A stretch of 64,000 bases of DNA from Rhodococcoides kyotonense. Lineage in GTDB: Bacteria > Actinomycetota > Actinomycetes > Mycobacteriales > Mycobacteriaceae. The position numbers and the translations under genes were made by a program. Location: positions 186,001 to 250,000 of the forward strand of contig NZ_FZOW01000003.1 in the NCBI RefSeq assembly GCF_900188125.1, read 5' to 3'. Below are positions 58,785 to 64,000 of this stretch, one piece after another. How positions within the stretch are numbered: the stretch's first letter is position 1; every line of letters begins with the position of its first letter. Below the pieces are notes generated by a model. The model was not told the DNA's origin. It worked only from the letters and a program-made list of their open reading frames with translations, and ran no database searches.

Positions 58785-59021
58785 TCAGTCAGACAGCAAA
58801 TCTTCACTAGCAGAACACTTCTCGCGCTCCTTGATCATGGTGTTGATACGCGTCCGGCTGATCTCAGCCGTTCGGTACACGGCACTGATTGATACACCGG
58901 CATCCAGTGCGGCGTAGATCGCGGCGCGCTGCTCGGCTGCAGCAGACTCTGCGGCCCGTAGAGCTGCTCTGTTCGCTGCAGATGCAGCTGCCACGGCCGA
59001 CAATAAGACCTCATCGTTCAC
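58785..59021 (-). CDS. Small helix-turn-helix protein
   Basis: A protein of about 78 residues. VNDEVLLSAVAAASAANRAA is followed by an alanine-rich helix and the helix-turn-helix ALDAGVSISAVYRTAEISRT then RINTMIKEREK. GTG 59021 is a guess: a longer form beginning with ATG 59108 would overlap the start codon of the divergent gene and looks less likely. No clear ribosome binding site helps. The last third lies within the CpG-free block. A divergent operator copy lies at 59068. Confidence 0.6.
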   Translation of the reverse strand: MNDEVLLSAVAAASAANRAALRAAESAAAEQRAAIYAALDAGVSISAVYRTAEISRTRINTMIKEREKCSASEDLLSD

Positions 59022-59067
59022 TAGGTCATTGTCCGCGAGTGCAGTACCAGCCCGCAACACCAAACTG

Positions 59068-59082
59068 CGACAACTGATGTCG
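59068..59082. promoter_or_regulatory. Fourth copy of the GACA-N5-TGTC operator
   Basis: CGACA-ACTGA-TGTCG is a perfect dyad with the same arms and the same CTGA in the spacer as two of the sites at 57234-57282. It lies between the divergent genes at 59021 and 59107, so one element-encoded repressor may control both regions. Confidence 0.6.
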
Positions 59083-59106
59083 GGGCAAGATGGTTGACTG
59101 GAGGGC

Positions 59107-59445
59107 ATGAACCGAACGGAGTATCTCGCTGTGGCGTCCGCGATCCAGGCACATGCCCGCGGCAAGAACGTCGTCCCGTTTCCGCCTGACCGCCGGCACG
59201 AATTCGAACTGGCCGCGGTGCGAGTCGCCGCTGTGCTCGCCGGGTCGGCTAATGTGGCCGCGGAGTTCGTCGACCGGCTCGGGATTTCAGCAGAACCGGA
59301 TCTGATGGAGTGTGTCTTCGACATCACCGATCAGATCGTGCAGCATGCAGACACCGAGTGCGTCCCCATCGATGACATCTTCATTGAGACCGCCACACAG
59401 TTCGCCTTCCGAGACGTGGCGAAAAACGAGGAGTCCACTCGATGA
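59107..59445 (+). CDS. Hypothetical phage-region protein
   Basis: A 112-residue soluble protein starting at ATG 59107 just after GGAGGG. It begins MNRTEYLAVASAIQAHARGK and has a helical body (ELAAVRVAAVLAGSANVAAE) and an acidic end (DTECVPIDDIFIETATQFAF). No family recognised. An 8-base-arm hairpin (59460-59486) follows its stop, so it is probably transcribed alone. Confidence 0.65.
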   Translation: MNRTEYLAVASAIQAHARGKNVVPFPPDRRHEFELAAVRVAAVLAGSANVAAEFVDRLGISAEPDLMECVFDITDQIVQHADTECVPIDDIFIETATQFAFRDVAKNEESTR

Positions 59446-59459
59446 GGGCTTCACATCGA

Positions 59460-59486
59460 CGATGAGCGCCTGGCGGTAGCTCATCG
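59460..59486 (+). terminator. Hairpin after the gene at 59107
   Basis: CGATGAGC and GCTCATCG form perfect 8-base arms around an 11-base loop, 14 bases after the stop codon. There is no U-tract, so it is a possible but unproved terminator. Confidence 0.5.
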
Positions 59487-59521
59487 TGCCGACGCCGGCC
59501 ACCTGATCGGGTACACCCGCC

Positions 59522-60304
59522 GTGCACAATCAGCGGGTGCCAACATGCCTTTGTTCGAAGTTGCGTCAAGCGTTGAATAGCTTTCTCGCGGAGCTCCTCA
59601 CTGCTCAATGGGCCGCGAATGTATTACTCCCTCTCGTCATCGCGGGACTCGGAATCTTCGCGACCTACAGGATCTTCGTGCGACAGCGCACTCATACGGA
59701 AGCGGACCAGAAGGCAGCGAAGAACCAGGCCTTCGCTAGCGCTTACGCCGTGAAGGCCAGGGCGGCGGCGGCTCAACTCGACACTCTCTATCACAACAGC
59801 TACGCCGACGACATCGGAGCCGCGGCTCACCATACGTACATGTCTGGCCTTCTCAAAATCTGCACCGACGCCAGCGACGCCGCCGACCTACTGGCCGAGC
59901 AAGTAGACCAGCCTGGCCATTTGACCAACGCGGCCAAGACCGTCCCCAGCGTCTATCTTGCGCGTCTGATCTCCATTCGTCATCACAGCGACATAACTGA
60001 CGGCCTCAGCGACCTCCAGTCCTTCGTCGTTCGACAGCGAATCCACGAGCTCACCGGCCTGCAGGCAGCGCATCTTCTTCGTAAGGTCGCCCTGGCCGCC
60101 GAGAAGTGGGACGGCGATGAACAGCACCAACTCGCAGCGGTCTCTTCGCTGGCCCCTCCGCCTCAGAAGCGAACGGAGACAATCGAGGAATTCGAGTTAG
60201 TGTCCGCGGAGTACCGCCGATGGGGCGGAGAGCAAGCCGACATGTTGGCAAATGACCTCGACAACCTTCGAGAGATGTTCGGCAAGGCTCGACTTTCGTT
60301 ATGA
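59522..60304 (+). CDS. Hypothetical single-pass membrane protein of the element
   Basis: A 260-residue protein. Residues about 30-53 form one hydrophobic helix (WAANVLLPLVIAGLGIFATY), followed by a basic stretch and a long, largely helical cytoplasmic region (AKNQAFASAYAVKARAAAAQ). The topology is like that of other anchored phage or defence proteins, but no family is recognised. GTG 59522 has no clear ribosome site; the true start may be a little downstream. A shared hairpin separates it from the convergent tape-measure gene. Confidence 0.6.
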   Translation: MHNQRVPTCLCSKLRQALNSFLAELLTAQWAANVLLPLVIAGLGIFATYRIFVRQRTHTEADQKAAKNQAFASAYAVKARAAAAQLDTLYHNSYADDIGAAAHHTYMSGLLKICTDASDAADLLAEQVDQPGHLTNAAKTVPSVYLARLISIRHHSDITDGLSDLQSFVVRQRIHELTGLQAAHLLRKVALAAEKWDGDEQHQLAAVSSLAPPPQKRTETIEEFELVSAEYRRWGGEQADMLANDLDNLREMFGKARLSL

Positions 60305-60307
60305 CCG

Positions 60308-60345
60308 AGGGCCGCTGACCAGTCTGGTTCCTGGTTAGCGGCCCT
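60308..60345. terminator. Bidirectional terminator-like hairpin
   Basis: AGGGCCGCTGACCAG (60308-60322) and CTGGTTAGCGGCCCT (60331-60345) pair over 15 bases with a single G/T exception, around an 8-base loop. It lies between convergent genes, four bases from one stop and five from the other. Confidence 0.75.
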
Positions 60346-60349
60346 AGAG

Positions 60350-63300
60350 TCATCTCCTGGTGAACGAGAGGGTTTGCTGATTGAGGAAGGTCCGAGCCCG
60401 GCCCATTGCCTCGTCGAGGTTCTGCACGTGCAGATGGATCTGCGGCGATGCGCCGCTTCCGTCCCACTCCGCCGCTGCAATCGGCTGGCTCGCTTGCGCG
60501 GTGGCGACCCGAGCTGCCTGACCGGTCCCCGAGGGGTCGAGCCCTTGCTGCGCGAGCGTCGCCATCGCGGCCATACCGGCCGGGGTCTGCGCGTACGGAA
60601 CCTGCCCCTGCGCGGAGGCGGCGTTCGCAGCGATCTGCTGCGGCACCGTCCACACCGCGTTCGCCAGCGCGCCGAGAGCACCGCCACCGGGGGTGAACCC
60701 GATGTCGGAGAAGAAGCCGTCGACGTTGGCCTGCAGGAACGCCTTCCCGGCACCGGCGATGCGGTCCGGGTAGGTCGAGAGCACCGACTGCGGCGACGAA
60801 CCGGTCAGATCAGGGCCGTAGCCCTGCGTCCGGTCGACTCCGTCGCCGTAGGTGGCAAGGCCGTCGGCGAGCACCTTGTCGCCCTCGGGGTCTCCGCTCG
60901 ACTTCGGGACAGCAACCGCGAGCGGTACACCGGCCTTGAGCTGAGCGAGGAAGTCCGCGAGGATCTTCCAGTGCTCCGGGTTGACGACGTACTCGTTGCT
61001 CCCGGTGGCGTTGTTGACGAGGTTGAGCCCCGGCGGCAGTGAGCCGCCGGTGTCCCGGTTGAGCGGATTGAGCTCGCGGAGCCACGAAATGCCGTCGCCG
61101 ACTGCGTCCTTGACGGTGTCGTAGATCCCCGCGACCGCATCACCGAGCCCGTCGATCTTGCTGGTCACGAACTCCGAGAGCGGGGCCGTGACCTGCTCGA
61201 ACAGAGCGGGCAGAGCTTCCATGAACGCGGGCGGCGGAGTGCCGATATCGTTGACCTTGTCCCGGATCGGGGACAGGATCGCGCCGATGATCTCTTCCGC
61301 CTTGGTGGCGAGCCAGCCCTTCTTGTCCGGGCCGTTTCCGCCGCCACCGGGCCCCGGGTCGACGAACGCGCCGTCGACGATGGGCAGGTGGTACTTCCAC
61401 GGGAACTGACCGTTCGACGCGCCAGCAGCGTTGCCGCCGTACTGGACGTCGCCCTCCATGCCGCCGGACTCGACGTTGATGTCGGGCAGGCCCTCGATAC
61501 CGGAGAGCGTGCCGGCGGTGTGACCGCCGCCAGGACCACCCGGATCGTCGTGGACGCCGATGGAGAACCCGGCCCCGAGGCCACGTTTGAAGCCCATCGG
61601 GCCGTTCTCGCCGCCGTTGAACGAACCGGTGTAGAAGTACCGCTTCCAGGTGTCCTGCCCGAGGATCGCCGCCGCGATGGACGACATGAACCCGGAGCAG
61701 TCGAACGAGTCGTTGACGAAGCGTGGACCCGCCCACTGGTACGGCTTGCCGTCCTGCGCCTTGGCGAAGTCGTGGCCGCGTTTGAGCGCATCCCACGCCG
61801 GGTCGTCCTTGGTGACCCGTCCGCCGGTCTCCATCCCGATCTGGAACATGCCCTCGGACTGCGGACGCTTGCCCTGCTGGGCGGCAGCGTTGAACGCCAG
61901 GAGGTTGTCGACACCGGCCGCTTCGACAGCGGGCACGGACATGACGACCTCACCGGGTGCGAGGACGCGGATGACGCCGTCCTTGCCGCGCTTGGTGCCC
62001 GGCTCGAGTGGAACCTCGCCGCCGGTCTCCATGCCGATCAGGGGGACGTCGTTCCAGTCGGGCAGCTTGCCGAGCAGGAACTTGTCGACCGAGGAGTAGG
62101 CCCGCCCGATACCGCCGTTGATGACGTTCGAGATGACCCAGTTGATCTTCTCGGACATGAACGCGGTGACGTCGGACCAGATGTCCTTGATCCCCTGCCC
62201 GATTTCGGAGAAGAAGCCCTTCACACCGTCGAGCCCGGTCTTGAGGCCCGGGAAATGCTTGTCGACGATGTCGGAGACGCCGGTGCCGATTGCCGACGGC
62301 AGATCACCCCAGGAGGTGACTGCGCCGTCGGTGATGTTGGCGAGGAACGAGTCGGCGAGGCCGCCGAGACCTTCGGTGCGCAACGTCTCCCACGCGGGAG
62401 CGATGTGCTCGTTCCAGCCTGCGGTGATGTCGTTCGACAGGCTGTTCCAGGCGTCGGAGGCTGTGCCCTTGACGTCGTCGATGAACCCGGAGCCGAGTTC
62501 GCCTGCGCGGGTGGTGACGTCGCCGAGCCAGGTGCCGACTCCACCTGCGGTGTCGGACACCGAGGTGGTGAAGTTGCCCCACGAGGTCTTGGCGTCGTCG
62601 AAGATCTCCGAGATCGGCTTGCCGCCGACCGTCATCGGACCGGAGAACATGTCCCCGATCTCCGAACCCTGCTCGGAGAACCAATTGCCGACGCCGCTGG
62701 CCGTCTTGGACAGCCAGCCCGGCTGCTCTTCCGGTGCGATGCCGAGTTCGGCCTCGTAGGCCGCGTAGTCCTCCGGGCGTGCACCGACCGAGCGGCCACC
62801 ACCGCCCACGCGGGACGCATCGCCCTTGGGCTCGTCGTCGCCGCCGAACAGTCGCTTCCACAGACCGCCGTCGTACTCATCGGTTTCGTTGTTGTAGCCC
62901 AGGACGGAATTGAAGTTACGGGCTACCCCGCCCCAGAACCCCGCGTCGTTATCGGCGGCATTCCACGCCCCCGATATGAACCCGGCGCCGTCAGCCTGGC
63001 CTTCGTCGAGCTGCTCGGGCGTCCACCCGACATTCTCCCCTCTCTCCTGCGCCTCATAGACCTCCATGTCGCGTCGAGGAGTGTTCGCTCCTCGAAACCA
63101 TCGGGCCGCCGATGCTGCCTTGTCGATGATGTCGGCGATCGCTGAGCAGGTGGCCCTGACGTTCTCGAAGAACTCCTCGAGACGGCGCTGCCCCTCCTCG
63201 GACCCCAGGAACTCGTTCCACTTGTCGAGGGTCTGGGAGATCGACACCAACATGCCGTCGCCGGTCTCTTCACCGCCGTCGAGAATGTTGTCGATCAGGT

Positions 63301-64000
63301 CGACGATCTGACCGCCAATGTGCCAGAGCTCGGCGAACTTGTCGATTGCGCCCTGGATCCACTCCTTGAGCTCCCCGGACTCGCGCATCCGGTCCATCGA
63401 GTCGGCGAATCGCTGCGCCCACCCGAGGAATCCGCCTTCGCCGTTCTCGCCGCCCATCAGGCCCGGTAGGAACTCCGAGCCGACGGTGGCGACGTCGAAC
63501 AGACCCTCGCCGAGCTTGCCGAGTCCCTGCAGGAGGTAGTCGACGGCTTCGGCGGTGTTGTCGAAGATCGTCGCCAGGTCGAGACCGAACTCGTCGGTCG
63601 ACATGAACGACAGTGCGCCCTTGAGGTTTTCGTTGATCTTGTCGGCGATCTTCGACAGACCGGCCTCGACCTCGGGCATCTGCGCGTTGGCGAGGTCGAC
63701 GATGGAGGTGCCGAGACCGTCGAACAGTTCGTCCTGGACGGCGAACCGGGTCTCTTTCCACTCGTCGGCGATGGAGCGCAGATCCTTGACGAACTGCTGC
63801 GCGTTCGGCGAGAGGTCTTTCAGAGCCTCGTTGTACTTGTCGAGAGCGGGGTTGGCGTTCTTGGTGGCGTCGGCGACCGCATCGACCGCGTCGGCGATGG
63901 CCTCTTGGGCGTTGCGGTTGTCGCGTGCGACGTCGCGCTGGGTGCGCTGCAGATCCCGTTCGGAGGTGACGAGGTTCTTGTTCGCCTGCTCGACGTTCTC
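60350..64000 (-). CDS. Phage tail tape-measure protein, partial (5' end beyond the window)
   Basis: At least 1,216 residues are visible; the frame stays open to the window edge, so the start lies outside. It begins with coiled-coil sequence (ENVEQANKNLVTSERDLQRT) and has long repetitive helical stretches typical of tape measures, which set tail length. A later segment, YQWAGPRFVNDSFDCSGFMS (cysteine codon near 61698), with HTAGTLSG after it, resembles an NlpC/P60-type endopeptidase, as in other actinophage tape measures. It is followed directly by a convergent gene, with no minor tail gene after it. Confidence 0.88.
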   Translation of the reverse strand, partial: ENVEQANKNLVTSERDLQRTQRDVARDNRNAQEAIADAVDAVADATKNANPALDKYNEALKDLSPNAQQFVKDLRSIADEWKETRFAVQDELFDGLGTSIVDLANAQMPEVEAGLSKIADKINENLKGALSFMSTDEFGLDLATIFDNTAEAVDYLLQGLGKLGEGLFDVATVGSEFLPGLMGGENGEGGFLGWAQRFADSMDRMRESGELKEWIQGAIDKFAELWHIGGQIVDLIDNILDGGEETGDGMLVSISQTLDKWNEFLGSEEGQRRLEEFFENVRATCSAIADIIDKAASAARWFRGANTPRRDMEVYEAQERGENVGWTPEQLDEGQADGAGFISGAWNAADNDAGFWGGVARNFNSVLGYNNETDEYDGGLWKRLFGGDDEPKGDASRVGGGGRSVGARPEDYAAYEAELGIAPEEQPGWLSKTASGVGNWFSEQGSEIGDMFSGPMTVGGKPISEIFDDAKTSWGNFTTSVSDTAGGVGTWLGDVTTRAGELGSGFIDDVKGTASDAWNSLSNDITAGWNEHIAPAWETLRTEGLGGLADSFLANITDGAVTSWGDLPSAIGTGVSDIVDKHFPGLKTGLDGVKGFFSEIGQGIKDIWSDVTAFMSEKINWVISNVINGGIGRAYSSVDKFLLGKLPDWNDVPLIGMETGGEVPLEPGTKRGKDGVIRVLAPGEVVMSVPAVEAAGVDNLLAFNAAAQQGKRPQSEGMFQIGMETGGRVTKDDPAWDALKRGHDFAKAQDGKPYQWAGPRFVNDSFDCSGFMSSIAAAILGQDTWKRYFYTGSFNGGENGPMGFKRGLGAGFSIGVHDDPGGPGGGHTAGTLSGIEGLPDINVESGGMEGDVQYGGNAAGASNGQFPWKYHLPIVDGAFVDPGPGGGGNGPDKKGWLATKAEEIIGAILSPIRDKVNDIGTPPPAFMEALPALFEQVTAPLSEFVTSKIDGLGDAVAGIYDTVKDAVGDGISWLRELNPLNRDTGGSLPPGLNLVNNATGSNEYVVNPEHWKILADFLAQLKAGVPLAVAVPKSSGDPEGDKVLADGLATYGDGVDRTQGYGPDLTGSSPQSVLSTYPDRIAGAGKAFLQANVDGFFSDIGFTPGGGALGALANAVWTVPQQIAANAASAQGQVPYAQTPAGMAAMATLAQQGLDPSGTGQAARVATAQASQPIAAAEWDGSGASPQIHLHVQNLDEAMGRARTFLNQQTLSFTRR

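Larger units (their letters stand above)
58081..58822. other. 742-bp block with no CpG dinucleotide
   Basis: From just after the CG at 58079-58080 to just before the CG at 58823-58824 there is not one CG, although the flanking sequence is rich in CpG. The block spans the 8-bp repeat, the small two-gene operon and its upstream region, and the 3' end of the next HTH gene. I checked it line by line, including line junctions. In DNA of this base composition many tens would be expected. Confidence 0.95.
54794..64000. mobile_element. Left part of an integrated phage-like element in tRNA-Ser
   Basis: The element starts at the tRNA-Ser 3' remnant and continues past the window's right edge. It carries a ComF-like/DprA-like operon, two helix-turn-helix genes, an array of operator dyads, a CpG-free two-gene operon, unknown genes and a phage tape-measure protein. 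Gene orientation is mixed. No integrase, lysis or minor tail gene is seen in this part, so whether the prophage is intact cannot be judged here. Confidence 0.8.

Noticed and set aside
61388..63145. 585-codon plus-strand frame opposite the tape measure
   Set aside because: Antisense shadow: low in hydrophobic segments and without motifs, while the minus-strand frame has clear tape-measure character.

Overview
The window is high-GC actinobacterial DNA, most likely from Rhodococcus or a close relative. The signs are an actinobacterial-type integration host factor, a small SRP RNA, an MMPL transporter, DUF3558 and Mce-associated proteins, an IdeR-like iron box, and frequent GTG/TTG starts with 4-base stop/start overlaps. 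No database was searched; all names come from reading motifs and family resemblance.

Positions 1 to about 54,790 look like ordinary chromosome. From left to right they hold: an Mce-associated protein, an mIHF paralogue and a KhtT/KhtU-like cation:proton antiporter pair; a GntR regulator and fadBA for beta-oxidation; dnaX, a helicase-associated protein, an HhH-GPD glycosylase, a transglutaminase-like protein, phoU and ynfA; a secreted lipase; a TetR/drug-efflux pair with two operators; aspartate aminotransferase, SRP RNA and tRNA-Ser(GGA); a GT-C-like membrane protein; a 3-hydroxybutyrate dehydrogenase with its transporter and a LysR regulator; a radical-SAM SPL-like protein; a TetR/flavin monooxygenase pair; queuosine salvage genes (gluQ-RS, QPTR, tgt) split by a diiron protein, a Baeyer-Villiger-type monooxygenase and a MerR regulator; a heterodimeric ABC exporter; a TetR-MMPL operon; an Rrf2 regulator; a tract of 94-bp tandem repeats; small lipoproteins; a decapeptide-repeat protein with an RDD protein; a PHP phosphoesterase; and iron and AraC/GAF-ANTAR regulatory genes.

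At 54,794-54,820 lies the 3' end of a tRNA-Ser gene followed by its own terminator, with no 5' half beside it. This looks like the left attachment site of an integrated element that runs past the right edge of the window. The element carries a ComF-like phosphoribosyltransferase plus DprA-like operon next to the att site, a control region with repeated GACA-N5-TGTC dyads, two small helix-turn-helix genes, an 11-copy 8-bp repeat, a two-gene operon in a 742-bp block with no CpG dinucleotide at all, several unknown genes, and a phage tape-measure protein with an NlpC-like domain that is cut by the window edge. No minor tail, lysis or integrase gene lies between the tape measure and the att site.

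The observations most worth following are the CpG-free block, the DprA/ComF pair at the island edge, and the shared operator motif in the element. Several families of intergenic hairpins and tandem repeats in the chromosomal part are also recorded.
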